This document shows, piece after piece, positions 35,037-43,149 of a stretch of 64,000 nucleotides of DNA. Numbering within the stretch: position 1 is the stretch's first letter; each line of letters opens with the position of its first letter. Made by a program: the position numbers and the translations under genes. The DNA is from Hyphomonadaceae bacterium UBA1933 (GTDB lineage: Bacteria > Pseudomonadota > Alphaproteobacteria > Caulobacterales > Aquidulcibacteraceae): the NCBI GenBank assembly GCA_002337085.1, contig DDFH01000007.1:186001-250000 (forward strand), written 5' to 3'. Under the pieces are notes generated by a model that made no database searches, was not told the DNA's origin, and was given only the letters and a program-made list of their open reading frames with translations.

Positions 35037-35781
35037 AGCTATTGATTTCACCATCACTAAGGATTCGCCATTTTCCTTCTGGCAAATCGCCTAATTCCAA
35101 GCTACCAATGCGCAAACGCTTTAAGTCAATAACCCTTAAATCAACAAGATCACACATTCTTCTAATTTGCCGCTTACGTCCTTCTTTAAGAATAAAGCGT
35201 AGTGTTTGTTTATCAAGATGTTCAACTATTGCAGGCTTTAATTTTCGCCCATCAAGTTCTAGACCGTGTCGAAGCTGTTTTAGAGTGATGGGTGTAATAT
35301 AGCCCGCTACCCTTACGATATATTCTTTTTCTTTTTCGGTATTTTCACCTATAATAGCCTTTGCCAAGACACCGTCTTGTGACAGAATAAGCAATCCATG
35401 GCTATCCTTATCAAGTCTTCCAATTGGCGGAATAGATATATTTGCAGGAATTGCGATTGGATTTTTATCAAATGCATTTTCTGGTGTTAACATTCTAACA
35501 GCCGGTATCTCACCCTTTTCCGGTTGCCCTGAAACAATACCAATAGGTTTATTGTAAGCAATTGTAATTTGCCCCGAAAGATTATCCTGCGCCTTTTCCA
35601 GAACTTCTAGTAATTGGCCGTTTTCAATTTTTCGACCAAGATCAGAAACTATCTCTCCATCAATTTTTATACTATTTGAACCTATTAATTCTTCTGCCTT
35701 GCGGCGTGAACAAACACCCAATTGCGCAAGCCATTTATTGACGCGCATAGGTTCAGATTCTGTGAATTTATAAATAGGCAT
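35023..35781 (-). CDS. rRNA pseudouridine synthase, RluF-like
   Basis: A 252-residue pseudouridine synthase of the RsuA/RluB/E/F family. An N-terminal S4 RNA-binding domain (MRVNKWLAQLGVCSRRKAEELI) is followed by the catalytic domain with YNKPIGIVS and the catalytic aspartate in GRLDKDSHGLLILS, then EKEYIV and GRKRQIRRM. The GRLDKDS form and overall layout fit RluF (23S rRNA uridine 2604 in E. coli), but the exact target base cannot be read. An alternative start lies at the internal ATG before RVNKWL. It is divergent from the M3 peptidase gene. Confidence 0.88.
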   Translation of the reverse strand: MPIYKFTESEPMRVNKWLAQLGVCSRRKAEELIGSNSIKIDGEIVSDLGRKIENGQLLEVLEKAQDNLSGQITIAYNKPIGIVSGQPEKGEIPAVRMLTPENAFDKNPIAIPANISIPPIGRLDKDSHGLLILSQDGVLAKAIIGENTEKEKEYIVRVAGYITPITLKQLRHGLELDGRKLKPAIVEHLDKQTLRFILKEGRKRQIRRMCDLVDLRVIDLKRLRIGSLELGDLPEGKWRILSDGEINSFKAT

Positions 35782-35948
35782 AATGTTGACCTAGCATTAA
35801 CAAACAAAATGTCGACAGAAATCTGCAATGCTGTAATTATAACAATTACCAAAATTGTATATTACATTAATTTCTGCGCTTTAATAATCGACAAAAGGGT
35901 TAAAGTGTGGAACAAATCACCCAAACAAACCAACCGGAAGGAAAAATT

Positions 35949-38093
35949 ATGCGTCGTCGTAACTTTCTTAAAACTGCTGCTGCGGTGGCAATAATTGGTT
36001 CTGCTTCAGGATCATTAATTGCAAGCGAAGCCTTTGCAGCAACAGGAAAAAAAATGTCTTCAAACCCATTATTACAAAAATGGAATACCCCATTTGGCGT
36101 TCCTCCTTTTTCTCAAATAAAACCTTCTGATTTTATGCCAGCATTCGAAGCTGCTATGGCAAGCCATAAGGCGGAATTGAAGGCAATTGCAACCAATAGA
36201 GAAGATCCGACTTTTGACAATGTTTTTGGTTCCATGGAACGTTCAGGTGCAGATTTAACAAAGGTTGCATCGGTATTCTTCCACCTTACCTCTGCTGATA
36301 CAAATGAAAAGCTTCAGGCTATTGAAGGACCAATTTCTGAAAAACTATCGGCACACCAAAGTGCTGTTACACAAGACCCATTATTGTTTGGAAAAATTCA
36401 ATCCGTATATTTACGCCGTGAAAAACTTGGCTTGAATGGCCCTCAAAAATATCTTGTGGAAAATACATATCAGTCATTCGTGCGTGGCGGTGCATTGCTT
36501 GATGCCGATAAAAAGAAAAAAGTTGCTGATATTGATGCACAACTTGCAAAGATTCAGGTTCAATTTGACCAAAATGTTCTTAAAGGACAATCAACATTCT
36601 ATCTTCCACTAAAAACTGAAGCCGATTTTGCTGGCTTGAATGAAAGTCAAATTGATGCTGCTAAAGCAGCAGTTAAAGAGCGCGGAATAAAAGAGGCGAT
36701 GGGCGCAATCACACTCTCGCGCTCATCTTTTGAACCATTTTTAACTTCATCAACTAGACGCGATTTGCGTGAAGCGGTGCAAAAAGGTTGGATGTCGGTT
36801 GGTTCAACATTTGGCCCAGACAACCGCCCATTGATTACACAAATCGTTGATTTACGTACACAACGTGCAAATATCATGGGCTTTAAATCTTTTGCCGCAT
36901 ATCAGCTTGATGATAAAATGGCGAAGACTCCAGAAAACGCCATGAATACAATGGATGCTGTTTGGACTGCATCCATTGCAACCGCGAAAAAAGAACGTGG
37001 AATGTTGCAAGAATTGGCATCAAAAGACGGCGTTGATAAAATTTCTTCTTGGGATTGGTGGTATTATGCAGAGAAAGTTCGCCAATCAAAATATGCGATT
37101 GATGAAAATGAGGTTAAACCTTATTTCGAACTTTCAAACATGATTAAAGCCATTCATTACCACGCGGAACATTTGTTTGGATTGAAATTTGTTAAAAATG
37201 ACAAAATTCCAACTTGGCACAAAGATGTCGTTGCCTACGAAGTTCATAACGCAAATGATGGCACATTACAGGCGATTTGGTTTGGTGATTTCTACGCGCG
37301 GCCATCTAAGCAATCTGGCGCATGGATGTCTTCATTCCGTGACCAACAGAAGCTTATTGGTGATGTTAAAGCAGTTGTTTACAATATATGTAACTATGCA
37401 AAACCATCTCCTGGTAAACCTTCATTGCTTTCATTTGATGATGCATCAACATTGTTCCATGAATTTGGACACGCACTTCACGGTATGTGTTCAAACGTAA
37501 TGTATCCATCACAATCTGGCACAAATGTTAAACGTGACTTCGTTGAATTCCCATCACAAATGATGGAACACTGGTTGCCAACCCCTGAAATATTAAATAA
37601 ATTTGCGCGTCATTGGAAAACCGATGAAGTTATCCCACAAGCACTTGTTGATAAGCTATTGGCAGCCAAAAACTTCAACGAAGGCTGGGCAACTTCCGAA
37701 TATATGATGGCGGCAATCATGGATATGAAAATGCACATGATTGAAGGCCCTGCACCAAAAGACATTGATGCATGGGAAAAACAACTTCTTGACGATATGG
37801 GGGCAATTCCTGAAATCGTTGTTCGCTATCGTCCTGGTTACTTCAAGCATACATTTGATGGCGGATACGCAGCTGGTTATTATTCATATATCTGGGCAGC
37901 AGTACTTGAAACCGATGGCTTTAATGCATTTAAAGAAGCAGGAAATGTTTATGACCCTGTAACTTCAAAACGTCTTAAAGATACTATTTTCTCTCAAGGT
38001 GGAACCAAAGATCCAATGGAACTTTATATCGAATTCCGTGGTCGCGCACCAACAGTGGACGCACTTTTGGAATATCGCGGCTTGAAATCTTAA
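35949..38093 (+). CDS. dcp: Tat-exported M3-family dipeptidyl carboxypeptidase
   Basis: A 714-residue metallopeptidase of the thimet-oligopeptidase/Dcp family. The zinc site HEFGHALHGMCS is followed by the third ligand in FVEFPSQ. The N-terminus RRRNFLKTAAAVAIIGSASG is a twin-arginine signal with cleavage likely after SEAFA, so it should be exported folded to the periplasm. The ATG at 35949 is supported by GGAAGGAA 6 bases ahead; the frame opens at 35907 but this would bury the Tat motif. Dcp removes C-terminal dipeptides from peptides. It ends at a strong terminator. Confidence 0.93.
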   Translation: MRRRNFLKTAAAVAIIGSASGSLIASEAFAATGKKMSSNPLLQKWNTPFGVPPFSQIKPSDFMPAFEAAMASHKAELKAIATNREDPTFDNVFGSMERSGADLTKVASVFFHLTSADTNEKLQAIEGPISEKLSAHQSAVTQDPLLFGKIQSVYLRREKLGLNGPQKYLVENTYQSFVRGGALLDADKKKKVADIDAQLAKIQVQFDQNVLKGQSTFYLPLKTEADFAGLNESQIDAAKAAVKERGIKEAMGAITLSRSSFEPFLTSSTRRDLREAVQKGWMSVGSTFGPDNRPLITQIVDLRTQRANIMGFKSFAAYQLDDKMAKTPENAMNTMDAVWTASIATAKKERGMLQELASKDGVDKISSWDWWYYAEKVRQSKYAIDENEVKPYFELSNMIKAIHYHAEHLFGLKFVKNDKIPTWHKDVVAYEVHNANDGTLQAIWFGDFYARPSKQSGAWMSSFRDQQKLIGDVKAVVYNICNYAKPSPGKPSLLSFDDASTLFHEFGHALHGMCSNVMYPSQSGTNVKRDFVEFPSQMMEHWLPTPEILNKFARHWKTDEVIPQALVDKLLAAKNFNEGWATSEYMMAAIMDMKMHMIEGPAPKDIDAWEKQLLDDMGAIPEIVVRYRPGYFKHTFDGGYAAGYYSYIWAAVLETDGFNAFKEAGNVYDPVTSKRLKDTIFSQGGTKDPMELYIEFRGRAPTVDALLEYRGLKS

Positions 38094-38110
38094 AATATAT
38101 TCAAATATAA

Positions 38111-38141
38111 AAAATACCCCGTTCAAAGCGGGGTATTTTTT
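38111..38141. terminator. Bidirectional terminator between dcp and recO
   Basis: AAAATACCCCG (38111-38121) pairs perfectly with CGGGGTATTTT (38129-38139) around a 7-base loop, followed by a T-run on the plus strand and T-rich sequence on the minus strand. It serves dcp from one side and the folK-recO run from the other; the recO stop is at its edge. Confidence 0.9.
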
Positions 38142-38874
38142 ATAACATACCTTTTTTACCCAAAGATATTATTAATCGCGCCCGTGCATCTGGCATATTT
38201 TTCATTGCTTGGCCTAAAAGGTCACGTTCAATAAACCAACCAGTAAGGGCAAAGCCATCAGCAACATCACCGCTTTTGATTTCATTTTCTGATGACAGCA
38301 AAAACGGCGGCAACGCCAGTAATTTGTCTTTATATGGCAATCCAGCGTCGTAACTTGCCGCCCTGCCCGTTTTTGGCGAAACCCATGATAGGTTTTCACG
38401 GACACCGCTTAATGCGCATTCTTCTAAATCCATACCAAAGCCACAATCAGCCAATAAACCAACCTCCCAACGGACATAGGCAGCAGCCCAGTTTTCGTCA
38501 TTACAAATAAGGCGAATTAATATTTCCGTTGCATTGAATAGATGTTTATAAATTTGAAAGTTTGGCAACGACTCTTTTAACAATGCACAAACAGACCCAA
38601 TTGCATTTATACCAGCAGCATTATCAAAAACGCCTTCGATTGAAAATTTAGTCTCAAGGCGGTCAAAATACCCCAATTGATTTTCACCTTTTGAAGTAAA
38701 ACCAAGATGAAGCACTTGACCGGTCTGTAAAAGTGCACGTTTTCTTTTACCGGCCCCACCATAAACATATGCGGAAATCCGACCGTGGTCATAAGAGAAA
38801 ACTTCTAATATAGCGTCATTCTCGCCATATTTGGTGGCATTAAGGACGATTGCATCGGTTTCCCATGACGCCAT
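38140..38874 (-). CDS. recO: DNA repair protein RecO
   Basis: A 244-residue RecO, which loads RecA at gaps together with RecR. The N-terminal OB fold is seen in ATKYGENDAILEVFSYDHGRISAY with the following YGGAGKRKRALLQTGQ, and the C-terminal helical domain includes RWEVGLLADCGFGMDLEECALSG. The zinc-finger cysteines are only partly kept (DCGFG, ECALSG), as in many alphaproteobacteria. It is the last gene of the run era-recO, 2 bases after era, and ends inside the dcp terminator. Confidence 0.93.
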   Translation of the reverse strand: MASWETDAIVLNATKYGENDAILEVFSYDHGRISAYVYGGAGKRKRALLQTGQVLHLGFTSKGENQLGYFDRLETKFSIEGVFDNAAGINAIGSVCALLKESLPNFQIYKHLFNATEILIRLICNDENWAAAYVRWEVGLLADCGFGMDLEECALSGVRENLSWVSPKTGRAASYDAGLPYKDKLLALPPFLLSSENEIKSGDVADGFALTGWFIERDLLGQAMKNMPDARARLIISLGKKGML

Positions 38875-38876
38875 AT

Positions 38877-39830
38877 CTATGCCTTATAATCAAGCCCACG
38901 CGCAGTATAATGACGACTATCTTCTTGCCAATTGTCTTTGACCTTAACATGAAGAAAAAGATGAACTTCGCGTTCCAATTCCTGAATCAAGTCATGTCTG
39001 GCTTGGGATGAAATCCACTTTAAGGTTTGTCCATTCTTACCAATGGCAATCGCCTTATGCCCCTCACGTCCTACGTAAAGAGTTTGGTCAATTCTAACCG
39101 AACCATCTTTTAATTCTTTCCAACTATCGGTTTCAACATTGGCGTTATATGGTAACTCATCATGCAGACGGTGGAATACTTTTTCACGTGTAATCTCTGC
39201 TGCCATAAGACGTAAAGGAATATCCGACGCCTGGTCTTCTGGATAAAGGAATGGACTAGCTGGTAAATATTTACCAAGGCATTTTTTAAGATCATCAAGC
39301 CCATCTTCTTGCAAAGCACTTACAAACAAGATTTCTTTATAAATATCTTTGTTGGCAAATGATTGTGCAAGGTCAAGCAACTCATGCTTTGGAACAGTAT
39401 CAATTTTATTTAGCAAAAGAAGAGTATTTTTGTTTTGTGACTTTATGCCAGCCTCAGTACGCTCAATATCTTCTAGCGCTTTTTCTTCACCTTTTGGCAA
39501 ACCAGACTTGCCAAATTTTTGTGCCAAGCCAGCATCAACAACATGTACAATCAAATCTGCATCACGTGCGCCCGACCAAACAGATGCGACCATTGCGCGA
39601 TCAAGCCTTTGCTTGGGGTTAAAAACCCCTGGTGTATCAATAAAAATTATTTGTGCATTATCTTGCATGATAATTCCACGTACCGGAAAGCGTGTGGTTT
39701 GAATTTTTTGCGATACAATTGAAATCTTTTGCCCGACTAAAGCATTCATAAGTGTTGATTTTCCGGCATTTGGTGCACCAACTATTGCCACAAAACCACA
39801 TTTTGAATTTTCTTGTTTATTATCAGACAT
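38877..39830 (-). CDS. era: GTPase Era
   Basis: A 317-residue 30S-assembly GTPase that binds the 3' end of 16S rRNA. The G domain shows G1 GAPNAGKSTLMNALVG, G3 DTPGVF and G4 NKID. The C-terminal KH domain has the GREGHKAIAIGKNGQTLKWI signature with the GxxG loop. It overlaps rnc by 8 bases at its start and precedes recO, the classic lepB-rnc-era-recO order. Confidence 0.97.
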   Translation of the reverse strand: MSDNKQENSKCGFVAIVGAPNAGKSTLMNALVGQKISIVSQKIQTTRFPVRGIIMQDNAQIIFIDTPGVFNPKQRLDRAMVASVWSGARDADLIVHVVDAGLAQKFGKSGLPKGEEKALEDIERTEAGIKSQNKNTLLLLNKIDTVPKHELLDLAQSFANKDIYKEILFVSALQEDGLDDLKKCLGKYLPASPFLYPEDQASDIPLRLMAAEITREKVFHRLHDELPYNANVETDSWKELKDGSVRIDQTLYVGREGHKAIAIGKNGQTLKWISSQARHDLIQELEREVHLFLHVKVKDNWQEDSRHYTARGLDYKA

Positions 39831-40527
39831 TTTTTATCACTTTTTCATAAAATTCTTTTGCACAAATTTGCTGTGCCACCTGTTTTGAACCTGCTTTAGC
39901 ACACAAGCTTTGCCCAATAGCGGTTACTTCGACTGTAAAGATTGGCGCATGGTCAGGCCCTTCACGGTCGATAACCGCATACTTTGGTGCTTCATGTCCA
40001 CGCTTTTGTAGCCATTCCTGTAACATACTTTTGTAATTTTTGCCATCATCAGGTGCTTCAGATGCAGTTTTTATAGCTAGTTCAACAAGTTTCCACGCGT
40101 ATTCTTTACCGCCATCAAGATATACTGCACCAATTAATGCCTCATAGGCATCAGCCAAAATATTGTCGTTCACGCCATTATTTTGCATAACACTTTTGGA
40201 AACTATGACCAAATTTTGCATATTAATCTTCTTTGCAGAAACCGCGCAATTAGCCCCCGAAACACACTTGTTGAATGCCTTTGTTAAATTGCCTTCTTCA
40301 AATGTCGGGTGATTTGCATATAAATATTCAGCAGATAAAAGCCCTAAAACCCGATCCCCAAGCCACTCTAGGCGTTCATTACACGCAAAATTTTCGCGCC
40401 CTTCACCGGCTGATTTATGAATTAGCGCAAGTTTTAAAAGTGACTTATCCTTGAACTCATAAGATATCGCATTTTGCAAATCTTTTAATTCGGCAGCATC
40501 AGGTAATTCGAGTTTTATTTTCGCCAT
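39823..40527 (-). CDS. rnc: Ribonuclease III
   Basis: A 234-residue double-strand-specific RNase that processes rRNA precursors. The signature NERLEWLGDRVLGLLSAEYL with its acidic residues and LADAYEALIGAVYLDGG mark the catalytic domain. The C-terminal dsRNA-binding domain begins YKSMLQEWLQKRGH and ends near GSKQVAQQICAKEFYE. It overlaps both neighbours (lepB by 1 base and era by 8), so translation is coupled. Confidence 0.97.
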   Translation of the reverse strand: MAKIKLELPDAAELKDLQNAISYEFKDKSLLKLALIHKSAGEGRENFACNERLEWLGDRVLGLLSAEYLYANHPTFEEGNLTKAFNKCVSGANCAVSAKKINMQNLVIVSKSVMQNNGVNDNILADAYEALIGAVYLDGGKEYAWKLVELAIKTASEAPDDGKNYKSMLQEWLQKRGHEAPKYAVIDREGPDHAPIFTVEVTAIGQSLCAKAGSKQVAQQICAKEFYEKVIKNV

Positions 40528-41372
40528 TATTTAATCGGAACTGCTATACGGTCATAACGTAAATCTGTAAGCCAAGTCCAAGGCTTAAACAAGCTTACGC
40601 CACTATCCCAAGAAAATAGCACAATTCGTGCCTTACCAACAATATTTTCTTCTGGAACATAACCAACGCCCTGCTCCAAAATTGGATCAGCACGGCTATC
40701 TAGCGAATTATCACGGTTATCACCCATCATAAAATAATGTCCGGCCGGAACCTCGTAAACCTTGGTATTATCAAACTGTCCCTCTTCAACCAAATCGTAA
40801 GTTACATAGCTCTTACCATTTGGAAGGGTTTCTTTCCAACGATTGGTGCTCATTGTATTATTACGTGAATCAACGATAATTTCTGGTGGCAACGCTTCGC
40901 GTGTCACAGGGATACCATTAATTACCAATTGACCACCAACAACCTGAATTCTGTCTCCCGGAAGGCCAATCACACGTTTGATATAATCAACCTTGGTCTG
41001 ATAAGGGTGTTTAAAAACAACCACATCGCCCCGTTCCACTTGTTTATCAAAAATACGGCCTTTGAATAATTTAGGTTCAAATGGAATTGAAAAACGTGAA
41101 ATACCGTAATCCCATTTAGATACGAAAAGATAATCACCAACCAAAAGGCCAGGACGCATCGATTCGGAAGGAATTGAAAATGGTTGAAAAATAACGATGC
41201 GCAATAAAAGCGCAATTATCAACGCACCCAAAACGGTTTTGATAATATCGCCTAAAGATTCTTTTTCATGATGCTTATCATCCAATGGCACACCACTTTT
41301 TCTTGTGTCTTTTGCGCTATTACTATCAGTATTGTTTGCAACTGTTTCCGATGTATCGGTAATGTCCGCCAT
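40527..41372 (-). CDS. lepB: Signal peptidase I
   Basis: A 281-residue inner-membrane serine protease that removes signal peptides. One membrane segment (TVLGALIIALLLRIVIF) precedes the catalytic serine in PSESMRPGLLVGD. The catalytic lysine is in YIKRVIGLPGD, and MMGDNRDNSLDSR forms box E. The N-terminal 40 residues are hydrophilic and cytoplasmic. It directly follows acpS with no gap and overlaps rnc by one base. Confidence 0.96.
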   Translation of the reverse strand: MADITDTSETVANNTDSNSAKDTRKSGVPLDDKHHEKESLGDIIKTVLGALIIALLLRIVIFQPFSIPSESMRPGLLVGDYLFVSKWDYGISRFSIPFEPKLFKGRIFDKQVERGDVVVFKHPYQTKVDYIKRVIGLPGDRIQVVGGQLVINGIPVTREALPPEIIVDSRNNTMSTNRWKETLPNGKSYVTYDLVEEGQFDNTKVYEVPAGHYFMMGDNRDNSLDSRADPILEQGVGYVPEENIVGKARIVLFSWDSGVSLFKPWTWLTDLRYDRIAVPIK

Positions 41373-41786
41373 TTAATCTCTCTTTTTGATTTCTATTGCT
41401 TCGATAATTACAAATGCAATAGCATTAGGATAGTCATCACTTAAAGTTAAAAATAATTTGGGTTCAAATCCTTGCGGAATAATTGTATCTAATATTCTAC
41501 TAGCGTGATTACTCAGGTTAATCACAGGTTGACCATTTATAAGGTTTACAATCTCAATATCAAGCCAACTTAGCGAATTTTTTACTTCTACACCTATCGC
41601 CTTTACAAAAGCCTCTTTAGCCGCAAAACGTTTTGCATAGAACGCCGCCTTTGAAGCTTTCCTTTCTAAAGCAATTGTTTGTTCAGAACTTGTAAAACAT
41701 CTATTTTCAAATCTTTTACTAAATCGCAATAATGATTTTTCAATCCTATCAATACGGCAAATATCTGAACCAATGCCGATTATCAT
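41373..41786 (-). CDS. acpS: Holo-acyl-carrier-protein synthase
   Basis: A 137-residue phosphopantetheinyl transferase that attaches the 4'-phosphopantetheine arm of CoA to acyl-carrier protein. The magnesium-binding GIGSDICRIDRIE and the RFAAKEAFVKAIG helix are both intact. It overlaps pdxJ by one base and abuts lepB, a neighbourhood widely kept in alphaproteobacteria. Confidence 0.96.
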   Translation of the reverse strand: MIIGIGSDICRIDRIEKSLLRFSKRFENRCFTSSEQTIALERKASKAAFYAKRFAAKEAFVKAIGVEVKNSLSWLDIEIVNLINGQPVINLSNHASRILDTIIPQGFEPKLFLTLSDDYPNAIAFVIIEAIEIKKRD

Positions 41787-42535
41787 TAAAAGGAAACCCT
41801 GCGTGCATCATCCATAATTTGGCGCATTTTAATAATGGCTTCTTTTAATCCAATGAAAATCGCCTCGCCTACTAGGAAATGCCCAATATTAAGCTCTGAA
41901 ATCTCTGGGATACGGGCAATTTCTGGAACGCTATCATATGTAATACCGTGGCCAGCATGCACATCTAAACCCAACGACGCAGCTAACCTTGCGCCAATAT
42001 GAAGATTGCTCAAAAATTCTGCCGCAGCAGTATAATCACCCTTTTCAACAGCATCACAATAACGACCTGTATGAAACTCAATTGCTTTTGCGCCGGTATA
42101 ATGTGCAGCCTTTATTTGTGCCTCACTTGGCTCAATGAATAAACTTACCTTTGAACCATTTTCTTGTAATTCGATAATATACTCGCGAAGCGTATTTTGA
42201 ACTTCAGCAACATTAAGGCCGCCTTCAGTAGTTTTTTCTTCACGCTTTTCGGGAACCAAGCAAACCGCCTCGGGCGCAAGTTTAAGGGCAATCGCTTTCA
42301 TCTCTTCTGTAGCAGCCATCTCAAGGTTAAGCGGTATCGTCAAGCCACCAGCAATTTCAAATACATCTGAATCGATTATATGACGCCTGTCTTCACGAAG
42401 GTGAATAGTAATTGAATCTGCACCTGCCTCTTGCGCCAAAATAGCGGCGCGCATAGGGTCAGGATGAAGACCGCCACGAGCATTTCTAATCGTAGCCACA
42501 TGATCAATATTGATGCCTAATTTTAATGGTCTCAT
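41786..42535 (-). CDS. pdxJ: Pyridoxine 5'-phosphate synthase
   Basis: A 249-residue TIM barrel that condenses 1-deoxyxylulose 5-phosphate with aminoacetone phosphate to pyridoxine phosphate. Key blocks are KLGINIDHVATIRNARGG, SITIHLREDRRHI, VCLVPEKREEKTTEGG and IEFHTGRYCDA, with late HAGHGITYDSV. It uses the same 1-deoxyxylulose 5-phosphate that Dxs makes. It is 3 bases after pyrE. Confidence 0.97.
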   Translation of the reverse strand: MRPLKLGINIDHVATIRNARGGLHPDPMRAAILAQEAGADSITIHLREDRRHIIDSDVFEIAGGLTIPLNLEMAATEEMKAIALKLAPEAVCLVPEKREEKTTEGGLNVAEVQNTLREYIIELQENGSKVSLFIEPSEAQIKAAHYTGAKAIEFHTGRYCDAVEKGDYTAAAEFLSNLHIGARLAASLGLDVHAGHGITYDSVPEIARIPEISELNIGHFLVGEAIFIGLKEAIIKMRQIMDDARRVSF

Positions 42536-42538
42536 AAC

Positions 42539-43135
42539 TTATTTCTTTATTTTTTTTGATAAATCTCGACTTCCCGGTTTAATTGCCGGAGTATCTTTTA
42601 AATCATCTGGCAGATTATTTGGATCAAAACTTTCAACCTCATACTCTGCAAGTGACACAAGCGGTAAACCTAAATCAATTTTTCCACCAGAACGATCAAT
42701 TAACACTGCCGCACCAAGCAATTTAATGTCCATATCTTTTATTGCGTCAATTGTTTCGCGAACCGATAGCCCAGTTGAAATAATATCTTCGACTACAACA
42801 ACCTTAGCACCCTTGGGAAGCTCAAACCCGCGGCGAAGTTTAAAAACCCCCTCTTCACGTTCAACGAACATCGATTTAGCTTTTAAATGTCTTGCAGTTT
42901 CGTAGCCAGGAATAATAGCGCCAACAGCCGGCGAAACAACATATTCAACATCACCAAATTCTTTTGCAATTTTTTTTGCAAGTGCTTTACAAAGCTTACT
43001 TGTTGCATCAGGATTCATAAAAACAAATGCTTTTTGCAAGAACTTTCGGCTATGACGACCAGAAGAAAGAATGAAATGTCCCTCTAATAAGGCGCCTGCC
43101 TCTTTGAAAATTTTCAATACTTTTTGTGTTTTCAT
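42539..43135 (-). CDS. pyrE: Orotate phosphoribosyltransferase
   Basis: A 198-residue type I phosphoribosyltransferase that joins orotate and PRPP into OMP in pyrimidine synthesis. The PRPP motif is VVVVEDIISTGLSV. Near the start is EGHFILSSGRHSRKFLQKAF, and SPAVGAIIPGYE is the substrate loop. Length is usual. It lies 14 bases downstream of rsh and 3 bases before pdxJ in the same run. Confidence 0.95.
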   Translation of the reverse strand: MKTQKVLKIFKEAGALLEGHFILSSGRHSRKFLQKAFVFMNPDATSKLCKALAKKIAKEFGDVEYVVSPAVGAIIPGYETARHLKAKSMFVEREEGVFKLRRGFELPKGAKVVVVEDIISTGLSVRETIDAIKDMDIKLLGAAVLIDRSGGKIDLGLPLVSLAEYEVESFDPNNLPDDLKDTPAIKPGSRDLSKKIKK

Positions 43136-43149
43136 GGTTTTAAGCCTTT

